Below are positions 46,866 through 54,974 of a stretch of DNA of 64,000 nt, piece after piece. Under the pieces are notes generated by a model, which did not search any database, had not been told where the DNA came from, and was given only the letters and a program-made list of their open reading frames with translations. This DNA comes from Hyphomicrobiales bacterium. GTDB lineage: Bacteria; Pseudomonadota; Alphaproteobacteria; Rhizobiales; Rhizobiaceae. The position numbers and the translations under genes are program-made. Position 1 is the stretch's first letter; each line of letters begins with the position of its first letter. The DNA is taken from the NCBI GenBank assembly GCA_900468535.1, contig UBTY01000010.1, forward strand, positions 46,309-110,308, written 5' to 3'.

Positions 46866-47513
46866 ATGTCGAAAAATCCAAACCTTACCTTGACCGGCCC
46901 AGACCTGGCCGCGCTTCTCTGCAGCCGCGTTTGCCATGACGTCATCTCTCCCGTAGGAGCGATCAACAACGGCCTCGAGCTTCTCGATGAAGGCGGAGCT
47001 GATGCCGATGCGATGGATCTTATTAGAACAAGTGCGCTCAATGCTTCGGTTCGCCTGAAGTTCGCGCGCCTGGCATTTGGTGCGTCCGGTTCTGTCGGCG
47101 CGTCGATCGACACGGGCGAAGCAGAACGGGCCGCCAAGGATTTTGCAGCCGCAGAAAAGAAGACCGAAGTGACCTGGAACGGGCCACGCGCGATTATCCC
47201 GAAGAACCGCGTGAAGCTGCTGCTGAACCTCTTCCTGATCGCCTACTCGTCGATCCCGCGCGGCGGTTCGCTTGAGATCACGCTCGAGAACCCGGAATTC
47301 GACGCGGTTTTCAAGATCGTCGCCAAGGGCAAGCTCATGCGGCTTCCGCCGAAGTTCGTCGAAATTTCCACCGGCGAAATCGAAGAGGCAATCGATGCGC
47401 ATTCGATCCAGCCCTACTACGCCGTCCTCCTCGCCGAGGAATGCGGCATGCGGCTCAGCCACAGCGCCAGCCCGGAAGAGATCGTTTTTGGTGCAGAACT
47501 GATCGCTGCCTGA
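46866..47513 (+). CDS. chpT: Histidine phosphotransferase ChpT
   Basis: 215 residues. LCSRVCHDVISPVGAINNGLEL carries the phosphorylatable His (H24 from this start), matching ChpT of alphaproteobacteria. The rest is a degenerate GHKL-like domain (NRVKLLLNLFLIAYSSIPRGG) that does not show kinase ATP-binding motifs. ChpT relays phosphate from the hybrid kinase CckA to CtrA and CpdR. Two ATGs follow AGGAGA; the second (46866, 6 bases of spacing) is preferred to 46863. CckA is not in this window, but its final target, CtrA, lies 600 bases downstream. Confidence 0.95.
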   Translation: MSKNPNLTLTGPDLAALLCSRVCHDVISPVGAINNGLELLDEGGADADAMDLIRTSALNASVRLKFARLAFGASGSVGASIDTGEAERAAKDFAAAEKKTEVTWNGPRAIIPKNRVKLLLNLFLIAYSSIPRGGSLEITLENPEFDAVFKIVAKGKLMRLPPKFVEISTGEIEEAIDAHSIQPYYAVLLAEECGMRLSHSASPEEIVFGAELIAA

Positions 47514-47622
47514 TGGCGGAATCGGGACGAACCGCTGATCGAGGTAATAATTCCTTAGCCTAATGTTCCTATCCTGACGGTTGAAATGCCCGCCAGGACA
47601 GAAGCTGGGCTAAGGAGCAGCC

Positions 47623-47985
47623 ATGCAGAGGTTTATGATTACCGACTCTTCGGACGTGGTTCGCAAGGTCGGAAGGCGCATTCTCTCCGAACTGGACTTC
47701 CTGGTCAGCGAGGCCTCCAATGCCAGCGAGGCCCTGTCACGCTGCCAGATGGAGCTGCCCGACTATCTCATTGTCGATTCCGGTATGGACGGCGCGATCG
47801 ATCTCATCGTTGCTATCCGAGCCATGGAAGGCGGCAAGGAGGTCAAGATCTATTACTGTGTTATCGAAGCCGACCTGAAGAAGCTGATGATGGGCAAGCG
47901 CGCCGGCGCCACCGACTTCCTCCTGAAGCCGTTCGACCGCAAGATTCTGACCGCCGTTTTCGGCAATCGCGCGATAGCCGCTTAA
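47623..47985 (+). CDS. Atypical single-domain response regulator
   Basis: 120 residues, one receiver domain only. The phosphoacceptor position D52 in YLIVDSG and K102 in LLKPF are present. The N-terminal acidic pair is reduced (FMITDSSD, with D8), and the Thr/Ser switch normally ending strand 4 is replaced (KIYYCVIEA). It may therefore be phosphorylated weakly or switch differently. Its place between chpT and ctrA, 109 bases after chpT, suggests a role in the same phosphorelay, like a CpdR-type partner, but it is not a clear CpdR. A terminator follows at 48014-48038. Confidence 0.88.
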   Translation: MQRFMITDSSDVVRKVGRRILSELDFLVSEASNASEALSRCQMELPDYLIVDSGMDGAIDLIVAIRAMEGGKEVKIYYCVIEADLKKLMMGKRAGATDFLLKPFDRKILTAVFGNRAIAA

Positions 47986-48013
47986 CACCGCATACCAATC
48001 GCCGAAGTCTGCA

Positions 48014-48038
48014 AGCCGCCTCCGAGGGCGGCTTTTTT
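48014..48038 (+). terminator. Terminator of the chpT-receiver unit
   Basis: AGCCGCC pairs with GGCGGCT around a short TCCGAG loop and is followed by a T-run (48032-48038), 29 bases after the receiver stop. Confidence 0.85.
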
Positions 48039-48061
48039 GCGTGCGAGTAGTCTGAAAAACG

Positions 48062-48092
48062 AAAAAATCCCGCCCAAAAGGGCGGGATTTTC
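48062..48092 (-). terminator. Terminator of ctrA
   Basis: AAATCCCGCCC pairs with GGGCGGGATTT around AAAA, with A/T tails on both sides, 23 bases beyond the ctrA stop. It probably works in both directions. Confidence 0.8.
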
Positions 48093-48114
48093 ATCGGTAA
48101 GGGGTTGGCTAATT

Positions 48115-48816
48115 TCAGGCGGTTTCGGCGTATTCGGCACCATCAGGCTCGCGCAGCACGTAGCCGCGACCCCAGACAGTCTCGATGTAGTTCGCGCCAC
48201 CGGCGGCGTTTGCGAGCTTCTTGCGCAGCTTGCAGATGAAGACGTCGATGATCTTCAGTTCCGGCTCGTCCATACCGCCGTAGAGGTGGTTCAGGAACAT
48301 TTCCTTGGTGAGGGTCGTGCCCTTGCGGAGCGAAAGCAGCTCCAGCATCTGGTATTCCTTGCCCGTCAGGTGAACGCGCTGGCCGCCGACTTCGACGGTC
48401 TTGGCGTCGAGGTTGACGATCAGTTCGCCGGTCATGATGACCGACTGGGCGTGGCCCTTCGAACGACGGACGATTGCGTGGATGCGGGCGACGAGCTCGT
48501 CCTTGTGGAACGGCTTGGTCATGTAGTCGTCGGCACCGAAGCCGAGACCGCGGACCTTGTCCTCGATACCGGCCATGCCGGAGAGAATCAGGATCGGTGT
48601 TTTGACCTTGGACAGTCGGAGAGTGCGGAGCACTTCGTATCCGGACATGTCGGGGAGGTTCAAATCGAGAAGGATGATGTCGTAATCATACAACTTCCCG
48701 AGATCGACGCCTTCCTCACCGAGATCGGTGGTGTAGACATTAAAACTTTCTGACTTGAGCATCAATTCGATGCTCTGCGCTGTCGCGCTGTCATCTTCAA
48801 TAAGTAGTACCCGCAT
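48115..48816 (-). CDS. ctrA: Cell-cycle master regulator CtrA (OmpR-family response regulator)
   Basis: 233 residues. The receiver domain (1-118) has the acidic pocket E7-D8-D9, phosphoacceptor D51 in ILLDLNLPD, and K in YMTKPF. The winged-helix domain (about 125-225) reads [32 protein letters not shown], nearly invariant among CtrA proteins. Phosphorylated through CckA-ChpT, CtrA represses replication initiation and activates flagellar and division genes. The C-terminus ends in ETA rather than the AA degron of Caulobacter. The upstream region has a TTAACCAT box and four GANTC sites. Confidence 0.98.
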   Translation of the reverse strand: MRVLLIEDDSATAQSIELMLKSESFNVYTTDLGEEGVDLGKLYDYDIILLDLNLPDMSGYEVLRTLRLSKVKTPILILSGMAGIEDKVRGLGFGADDYMTKPFHKDELVARIHAIVRRSKGHAQSVIMTGELIVNLDAKTVEVGGQRVHLTGKEYQMLELLSLRKGTTLTKEMFLNHLYGGMDEPELKIIDVFICKLRKKLANAAGGANYIETVWGRGYVLREPDGAEYAETA

Positions 48817-49257
48817 TCTTATCCCCTTTACCGCCGCCGAAAGGTGGTCTGGCCCCTACGCGATACCGAATATGTCACTGCGTGATTTGGAACCTGCCAC
48901 GAAATGGTTAACAAATTCTGATTCACTCTGGCAAGAGGGTGAGAATTTATTAAATATTTTGTCCATTCCGCTGTTTTCCAACGAGAATCCGCAAAGCCAA
49001 CTTCTCAACTGTTACATTAAGAATGGCCGGTAAGCGATTCATTCGACTCACCAATGAACAGGTACCGGAAATCGCGTAGTGGTGTTTACCGACCCTTAAA
49101 TCATCGGCACTATCATTAACGATGCCCGTAAACGAAAGGTTACCAACGGTAGGTTTTTGTTAACACCGAAGGAAATTTTTCGAGCAAATCGCGTCAAAGC
49201 GGTTCGCAAGGGGCTGTGTAAGTGGAGCAGGGGTCTCGCATCACTGGAGTAATGCGT
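48817..49257. promoter_or_regulatory. ctrA / fliJ-like divergent control region with GANTC cluster
   Basis: This 441-base AT-rich gap holds no gene. GANTC, the target of the CcrM methylase, occurs at 48920-48924, 48985-48989, 49036-49040 and 49045-49049. An exact CtrA 8-mer (TTAACCAT, minus strand) lies at 48904-48911, 88 bases before ctrA, and TTAACGAT, one mismatch away, lies at 49116-49123 nearer the fliJ-like gene. Known logic in Caulobacter, where CcrM methylation and CtrA autoregulation time ctrA expression, makes this a plausible cell-cycle promoter. Confidence 0.65.
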
Positions 49258-49608
49258 ATGAAGTCGCGTGAGAGCCTAGTTCGTCTGAAGGAGTTTCAGG
49301 TGAACGAAAAACGTCGTCAGCTGCAGCAATTGCAGATGATGATGTCTGAATTCGACCGGATGACGAAGGATCTGGAGAGCCAGATCGTCGTCGAAGAGAA
49401 GAAATCCGGTATTTCGGATCCGAATCATTTCGCCTACCCGACTTTCGCGAAGGCAGCTCGCCAACGCGCCGACAATCTTCAGGTCTCGATCAAGGAGCTG
49501 AAGATGCAGGAAGAGTCGCTCGAGCAAGCGCTCGAGGAGATGCAGGCGGAATATGCACGTGCGGCCGCGCTGGAAGAGCGCGATGGTGCCGTTCGCGCAC
49601 GGGCCTAA
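49258..49608 (+). CDS. FliJ-like coiled-coil protein
   Basis: 116 residues, almost entirely helical and charged (KSRESLVRLKEFQVNEKRRQLQQL, then LQVSIKELKMQEESLEQALEEMQ). Length and two-helix coiled-coil form match FliJ, the flagellar export chaperone-like stalk protein. I recall fliJ-like genes being placed divergently from ctrA in related bacteria. ATG 49258 is chosen because GGAG lies 8 bases upstream; ATG 49252 would leave only 2. No fliI is adjacent, so a flagellar role rests on similarity and context. Confidence 0.72.
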   Translation: MKSRESLVRLKEFQVNEKRRQLQQLQMMMSEFDRMTKDLESQIVVEEKKSGISDPNHFAYPTFAKAARQRADNLQVSIKELKMQEESLEQALEEMQAEYARAAALEERDGAVRARA

Positions 49609-49617
49609 CAAAAAAGG

Positions 49618-49641
49618 CAGGCGCCAGAGTGCTGGCGCCTG
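49618..49641 (-). terminator. Terminator hairpin after the GNAT-like gene
   Basis: CAGGCGCCAG pairs with CTGGCGCCTG around AGTG. Read on the minus strand it is followed by a run of six T (49610-49615). For the plus strand a weaker AAAAGCCATG/CATGGCTTTT pairing lies at 49655-49700. Confidence 0.7.
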
Positions 49642-49716
49642 GGGTGATGCCTGAAAAAGCCATGCATGATGGGCTGTCGCGTCCGTCATACATGGCTTTT
49701 GGCGTTACTGGTGGCT

Positions 49717-49998
49717 TCAGAGATTGACGACGTCGCGCCATTCTTCGTGCCGTTGAGCCTGGGCCTTGAAGAATGGGCACAGCGGAAAGATCTTCCAGCC
49801 GCCGCGTCTGGCCTCATCGACTGCGTGAGCGGCGAGGGCCTGTCCGACGCCTTTGCCCCTTAATGCATCCGGCACGCCGGTATGATCGATGATGATCAGC
49901 TTGGCATTGGTGCGCGAGAACGTCATCTCAGCCTGATGCCCGTCGAGCTCCGCGACGTAGCGACCGCCAGAGGCATTATCTTCGTTCTTGATTTCCAT
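49717..49998 (-). CDS. Small GNAT-like acetyltransferase (YidJ/GCN5-related)
   Basis: 93 residues. GGRYVAELDGHQAEMTFSR, then IIDHTGVPDALRGKGVGQALAAHAVDEAR and a final FPLCPFFKAQAQRHEEWRDVV match the short GCN5-related group (about 90 residues) that has only the acetyl-CoA binding core. The RGKGVG loop is intact. The substrate is unknown. It is transcribed towards the fliJ-like gene, with a terminator between. Confidence 0.9.
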   Translation of the reverse strand: MEIKNEDNASGGRYVAELDGHQAEMTFSRTNAKLIIIDHTGVPDALRGKGVGQALAAHAVDEARRGGWKIFPLCPFFKAQAQRHEEWRDVVNL

Positions 49999-50180
49999 CG
50001 ATTATCTTCCTCGCAGAGATTGCAGGAGGAACTTCGCACGGGACCTTGCGTGCGCCAAGCCGGCACCTGAGGACACACTGTTCGATAAAGGAGAGGGTCG
50101 CGGTCGACGTACGGCGATGTTTTGCCTGCCGCCGGCGGCGTGGACGTCCAAGTGGTCTTTGAAGGACGTGAACACGCGCC

Positions 50181-50194
50181 GACTCTGGCGAGTC
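50181..50194. promoter_or_regulatory. Paired GANTC sites downstream of sciP
   Basis: GACTC (50181-50185) and GAGTC (50190-50194) form a small palindrome with 4 bases between. The 9-base start-to-start spacing equals that of the pair at 49036 and 49045. The remainder of 49999-50285 contains hairpins but no supported gene. Confidence 0.35.
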
Positions 50195-50196
50195 AT

Positions 50197-50260
50197 GATG
50201 CCACTGTCGGCATCAACGGTTTCGGGCCGCTGTAGCACCGGGGTGCTTTCGGCCCGAAAC
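50197..50260 (-). terminator. Tandem hairpins after sciP
   Basis: GTTTCGGGCCG (50219-50229) pairs with CGGCCCGAAAC (50250-50260) over 11 bp, with an inner AGCACC/GGTGCT stem. A second small stem, GATGCC/GGCATC, lies at 50197-50214. No T-run follows on the minus strand. Confidence 0.55.
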
Positions 50261-50285
50261 GAAAATCGTTGCTCGGATGAGCTGT

Positions 50286-50561
50286 CTAGTGACGATACTG
50301 CTGGATACGTGTGGTGCGCAACCCGGCCAAGCCATGGCTGTTGATCGACGACTGCCAGGAGAGAAACTCCTCGACGGTCAGGGTGTAACGTTCGCAGGCT
50401 TCTTCCAAGCTCAACAAGCCACCGCGAACAGCCGCGACAACCTCTGCCTTGCGACGGATTACCCAGCGCCGGGTATTCGGCGGTGGAAGATCCGCAATCG
50501 TCAGCGGGCTGCCATCGGGGCCGATGACATATTTCACTCGGGGACGTATCATTTCGGTCAT
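50286..50561 (-). CDS. sciP: SciP, CtrA-inhibitory DUF1153 protein
   Basis: 91 residues. RVKYVIGPDGSPLTIADLPP, RRWVIRRKAEVVAAVRGGLL, SLEEACERYTLTVEEFLSWQ and GLAGLRTTRIQQYR are nearly invariant in SciP/DUF1153. In Caulobacter SciP binds CtrA in G1 and blocks its activation of target promoters. The HTH-like helix ACERYTLTVEEFLSWQ is intact. The start at 50561 (MTEMIRP) matches the family; a longer reading to 50597 does not. A GACTC site (50564-50568) touches the start and a CtrA-like box lies at 50613-50627. Confidence 0.95.
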   Translation of the reverse strand: MTEMIRPRVKYVIGPDGSPLTIADLPPPNTRRWVIRRKAEVVAAVRGGLLSLEEACERYTLTVEEFLSWQSSINSHGLAGLRTTRIQQYRH

Positions 50562-50963
50562 TGGACTCTCTACACAACTCAAGACCACGGCAGCCACTCT
50601 AGCTTGTCACATTTAAAAATTGCCTAAGCACATCGTAAGACTTTGATAAGAAGTTTAGTTGCTGCTGATGCGAAGCAGTAAGACGGTCCCGGCAACCTCC
50701 CGTTACGTAAATTTGTAACAAATGCATGGGAGCCATGCGCATTGCGCGTTGGGCATTTGATATTCGTCATCTTATAAGCACCGCAACATAGAATGTAAGC
50801 GCCAGACCCCGTCTCCGTTCTTATCCTCATGTCCGGAATGACTTTAGGCCATCTGCTCCATCCCGCTACCGGGACTGGGGTTGTCGGCTTTTCCGGTTCT
50901 CTTGAAGGCTGCCGCCATACGGCAAGGACATCAGACGACGCCGGCAGCCGTGGGAAAGTTTCG
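50562..50963. promoter_or_regulatory. sciP / LuxR-type divergent control region
   Basis: TTAA-N7-CTAA at 50613-50627, one mismatch from the CtrA consensus, stands about 52 bases upstream of sciP, and a GANTC site is at 50564-50568. The middle (50630-50800) is AT-rich and should hold promoters. No supported gene is present; an in-frame extension of the LuxR-type gene back to 50829 has no ribosome-binding site. Confidence 0.5.
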
Positions 50964-51704
50964 ATGGGAAAGCAAGTGCGCGCCGTCTCCGACAGCGCCG
51001 ACGATGCCGTTTTTCTGCGCTCCGATATGTCGGTGCGGGCCATGCCAAGTGCGCCGGACGAGCGCATGGAAGCGATGGCGAAGTCGGGCGGCTTTCAATA
51101 TTACTTGCTTGCTGCCTTTCCCCGTGGCGACCGCGCCAGCTTCGCGGCCAACTGTCTTTCAAGCAACTGGCCAGAGGAGCTTCTGTCCTTCTATGACGGG
51201 GCCGATCTTTTCTATTATTGTAAGCTTGTGAATAGGATACGGCGATCGATCGTTCCCGTTTTCTGCGATCAGGCGCCGTTCGAAGCCACCGCGGCCAACC
51301 AGGAAAATCCGGCGCTTACGGCGCTTTTTCGCGAGCGCGGACTGAAGAGCACATTCGCATTTTCGCTGCATGACGCCGAGCTGCGGCAGTATATTTTCGC
51401 CTTTTCAGGCGAGCGGCCGAAGATCGGGCGCGAAGAGGCCATGGCGATGGTCTTCCAGAGCATCGAGTTTCTGGAATTGTTCGCAAAGGATCATCCGACC
51501 GAACAGCCTCCCGAAAGTCTCAGCAGCCGTGAAATCGAGTGTCTTCGGTGGTCAGCGGCAGGCAAGAGCAGCGACGAGATCGCGATTATCCTCAACCTCT
51601 CGTCGCACACGGTTGTCGGCTATCTGAAGAGCGCGATGCGCAAGCTCGACTCGGTCAATCGGATGCAGGCGATTGCCCGAGCGTTCCGCTACCGTCTTCT
51701 CTGA
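50964..51704 (+). CDS. LuxR-family transcriptional regulator
   Basis: 246 residues from ATG 50964 (GGGAAAG about 6 bases upstream). The N-terminal part (about 25-165) has the alpha-beta pattern of autoinducer-binding domains (GGFQYYLLAAFPRGDR, WPEELLSFYDGADLFYYCKLV). The C-terminal LuxR HTH is clear: LSSREIECLRWSAAGKSSDEI and LNLSSHTVVGYLKSAMRKL. No LuxI-type synthase is adjacent, so it may be an orphan receptor. Placement beside sciP suggests a link to motility or cell-cycle control, which is inference. Confidence 0.88.
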   Translation: MGKQVRAVSDSADDAVFLRSDMSVRAMPSAPDERMEAMAKSGGFQYYLLAAFPRGDRASFAANCLSSNWPEELLSFYDGADLFYYCKLVNRIRRSIVPVFCDQAPFEATAANQENPALTALFRERGLKSTFAFSLHDAELRQYIFAFSGERPKIGREEAMAMVFQSIEFLELFAKDHPTEQPPESLSSREIECLRWSAAGKSSDEIAIILNLSSHTVVGYLKSAMRKLDSVNRMQAIARAFRYRLL

Positions 51705-51711
51705 AACAATC

Positions 51712-52749
51712 TCAGAGCAGCGCAATGGCGAGCTCTGTTTTGGATTCTCCGAATTCGTAGAGCGCTGTGCCGGTATGGCGCAGGGCAAGCCAATCACCTG
51801 CCTCGAGCCGCGCAAGAGCCGCTACGGATTGCCGGGCAGGGGAGGCCGACGACTGTCCTTCGAGTGCGGCGAGCACTGTCGCTCCGTTCGCTTCGATTGC
51901 CGCGCCATGCCCGGACGAGCTCAGCGTGCGGACGTTCAGCGAAAGAATGTAGAGACCTGCCGAGGGGACGATGAGGCGCTGTCCACTGCCCGAAGGGACC
52001 GTTGTCCCAAGCTGTATGCTCCCCTGCAGAAGGCGAAGGGCGTCGAAGCCCGTCAGGCTGCCTGAGGCGGGTGTTGCCGTGCCTGCAGTTCGCGATGCCG
52101 CCGCTGCGGGTCGCTCGGGAGTCTCGACAATTCCAGTGCCGGAGATTCGCAACGCCGTCTTCCAGCTGCTGCCGTCGCTGCTGACCTTGATCGAGAAATC
52201 GTCATTGCCCGCCAATCCCAGTTCGGCGCGCCCGGCCCAGCCCGTCTGGAAGAGAATCGTTCCTGTCTCGCCGACCGCAGCCTTGTTGAGTTTCAGCTGA
52301 TGGCCATGTCCTTCATGGCTGAAGAGGCTGGCTGGCGACGAGACTGCCAGCCGATTCGTGTTGTCAGGCGCGGCATTCACCCCGATCATGGCCACCGACT
52401 GGTCGCTTCGGAGCGAAATTGCCTGCCATGTAGCGCCGTCGAAGCTGCGGAGGTCGCCGCTCTCGCGGAACAACGCGCACCAGCCGTTTTTGGGGGAGAG
52501 ATAAAGCCAGGCCGCGTCCTGGCGCATCGCCAGTTGGCCGTCTTTTCCAGCCCATGCAGCGGTAGCGTCAGGCAGGACGAGGTAGCAATCGCCCTCCGCC
52601 GGGGTGGCGGGCGGCGCGGTCAGTTGCTGATGGATCGTCAGTTGTACGGCGGCGTCGAGGCGCTGCAGCGCTTCGTTATGCGTTACATGCTTTTGTGCCT
52701 GCGAGGGCAGTATGTAGGGCAAGGCAAGGTTGGCTGTCTGATCCGACAT
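51712..52749 (-). CDS. DUF2793 protein with C-terminal beta domain (phage-tail/GTA-associated family)
   Basis: 345 residues. The N-terminal DUF2793 domain (LALPYILPSQAQKHVTHNEAL, about 1-95) is a family often seen next to phage-tail or gene-transfer-agent genes. After an Ala/Ser linker the C-terminal 120 residues (GSIQLGTTVPSGSGQRLIVP to the end) look like a jelly-roll. ATG 52749 has GGAG 9 bases upstream and is preferred over 52770. No phage gene is nearby, so it is a lone cassette here; a surface or adhesion role is possible but unproven. Confidence 0.82.
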   Translation of the reverse strand: MSDQTANLALPYILPSQAQKHVTHNEALQRLDAAVQLTIHQQLTAPPATPAEGDCYLVLPDATAAWAGKDGQLAMRQDAAWLYLSPKNGWCALFRESGDLRSFDGATWQAISLRSDQSVAMIGVNAAPDNTNRLAVSSPASLFSHEGHGHQLKLNKAAVGETGTILFQTGWAGRAELGLAGNDDFSIKVSSDGSSWKTALRISGTGIVETPERPAAAASRTAGTATPASGSLTGFDALRLLQGSIQLGTTVPSGSGQRLIVPSAGLYILSLNVRTLSSSGHGAAIEANGATVLAALEGQSSASPARQSVAALARLEAGDWLALRHTGTALYEFGESKTELAIALL

Positions 52750-52876
52750 CAAGGCGCTCCGTCCTGGCATCGGGGGGAGCCGATGCTGTTTCGTTGCGCT
52801 GAATCCTAGAGAGTCAGCGGCGGACGGGGAGCAAGGCGCTGTGGAGCTGTTGATTAAGCTTGGTTTTCTCGAAGAA

Positions 52877-53671
52877 TCATGCGCCTGACAGCACCGGCGG
52901 ACGCCCGCCCCAGGATATGAAGTTGGGGTTGGCGAAATCGCTATCCTCGGTTTGACCGACCTTGCCGTAGGTGAGCGGTGCGCCGTCGAGCGTTACCGTG
53001 GTTCCGCCAGCCGCGCGCAGGACTGCATCGCCGGCGGCCGTGTCCCACTCCATCGTGCGTGTGAAGCGCGGGTAAACGTCCGCGCCGCCTTCTGCCAGCA
53101 GACAGAATTTCAGCGACGAGCCGATGTTGGTGCAGCGTGAAATGGCATTCTCGGCGAGAAAACGTTCGGTCTGGGGGCTGTTATGCGAACGGCTGGCCAG
53201 CGCGGACCGATCCGACGGCTGTGTCCGAACATTGATGAATGCACGCCGCTCGACGCGAAAGGATGCATCGATGAACATCTTCTCGGCGCGATTGCCTTCG
53301 CCGGAGAAGGCAAGGCTCAAGGCCGGCGCGTAGACAATGCCCGCAACCGGTGCGCCATCGACGATATAAGCGATGTTGACGGTGAACTCGCCACGCCGGT
53401 CGATGAACTCACGCGTACCGTCGAGAGGGTCGACAAGGAAGAAGGCATGGCCAATCGCGGGGACGATCCCCGCGGCAACCGATTCCTCGGCGATGACGGG
53501 TATGTCCGGAAAATCTTCGTGCAGGTGGCGAAGAATGATGCGCTCCGCTTCCTCGTCGGCGATCGTGACGGGGCTGTCGTCGGCCTTCTTTGCGCTGGCG
53601 CAGCCGCGCGCATAGATTTCCAGGATGGCTTGCCCTGCCTCAAGAGCAGCGCGTTCGAAGGTTTGGAGCAT
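52877..53671 (-). CDS. cysQ: 3'(2'),5'-bisphosphate nucleotidase (CysQ)
   Basis: 264 residues from ATG 53671, the usual CysQ length; in-frame GTG codons further upstream (to 53734) are alternatives. It belongs to the Mg-dependent phosphatase (inositol monophosphatase) fold: VIAEES and DPLDGTREFI supply metal ligands, and WDTAAGDAVLRAAGG is the C-terminal signature. It hydrolyses PAP/PAPS-type nucleotides made in sulfate assimilation. It stands alone, divergent from the liv operon. Confidence 0.92.
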   Translation of the reverse strand: MLQTFERAALEAGQAILEIYARGCASAKKADDSPVTIADEEAERIILRHLHEDFPDIPVIAEESVAAGIVPAIGHAFFLVDPLDGTREFIDRRGEFTVNIAYIVDGAPVAGIVYAPALSLAFSGEGNRAEKMFIDASFRVERRAFINVRTQPSDRSALASRSHNSPQTERFLAENAISRCTNIGSSLKFCLLAEGGADVYPRFTRTMEWDTAAGDAVLRAAGGTTVTLDGAPLTYGKVGQTEDSDFANPNFISWGGRPPVLSGA

Positions 53672-54067
53672 TTCGCTTTGTGTTCGGTATATTGCTATCG
53701 ATGCAGATATAGGTGATTTCACTTCGGATTGCACGCCGCATCCTTAGCGCACATTCGCGTGCATTCTGTCCGCACGAAGCCTGCGATACCTGCTCTCGTG
53801 TCCTTGTAAGCATGCTTCAAAGCGAACCGCAATCTCCGGCAAATGCAATCAAATCCGGCGTTTTCCGGGCAGTGCATGTTAAAAAAATCAACTTATTGAG
53901 TTAAAAAAAGTCATTTTCACCAAAAAGGCAAAGAACTTTGGGGCATTGCGATTTTGCGCTTCCCTTTTGGTTTGAAAGCAGTATGAAATCCTTAATCAAG
54001 AGCTCAATAAGGGTTCTAATAACAAGAGATGCAGGTTGATCTGACCGGCATCCAGGGGAAATGACAT
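53672..54067. promoter_or_regulatory. AT-rich divergent control region of cysQ and the liv operon
   Basis: The interval is 396 bases. From about 53875 it is strongly AT-rich (A-runs at 53881 and 53903), unlike the rest of the window, which fits a promoter for livH. A short inverted repeat, AACT-TATTG-AGTT, lies around 53890-53902. No gene is seen. An NtrC/sigma-54-type site was looked for around 53938-53958 and not found with proper spacing. Confidence 0.5.
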
Positions 54068-54970
<903 letters not shown>

Positions 54971-54974
54971 CGTC

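Noticed and set aside
50002-50577. 191-codon minus-strand frame overlapping sciP
   Set aside because: It is out of frame with sciP, which is strongly conserved, and has no recognisable domain.
53930-53960. Possible sigma-54 promoter upstream of livH
   Set aside because: GG and GC elements are present, but the spacing between them is 12 rather than the required 10 bases.
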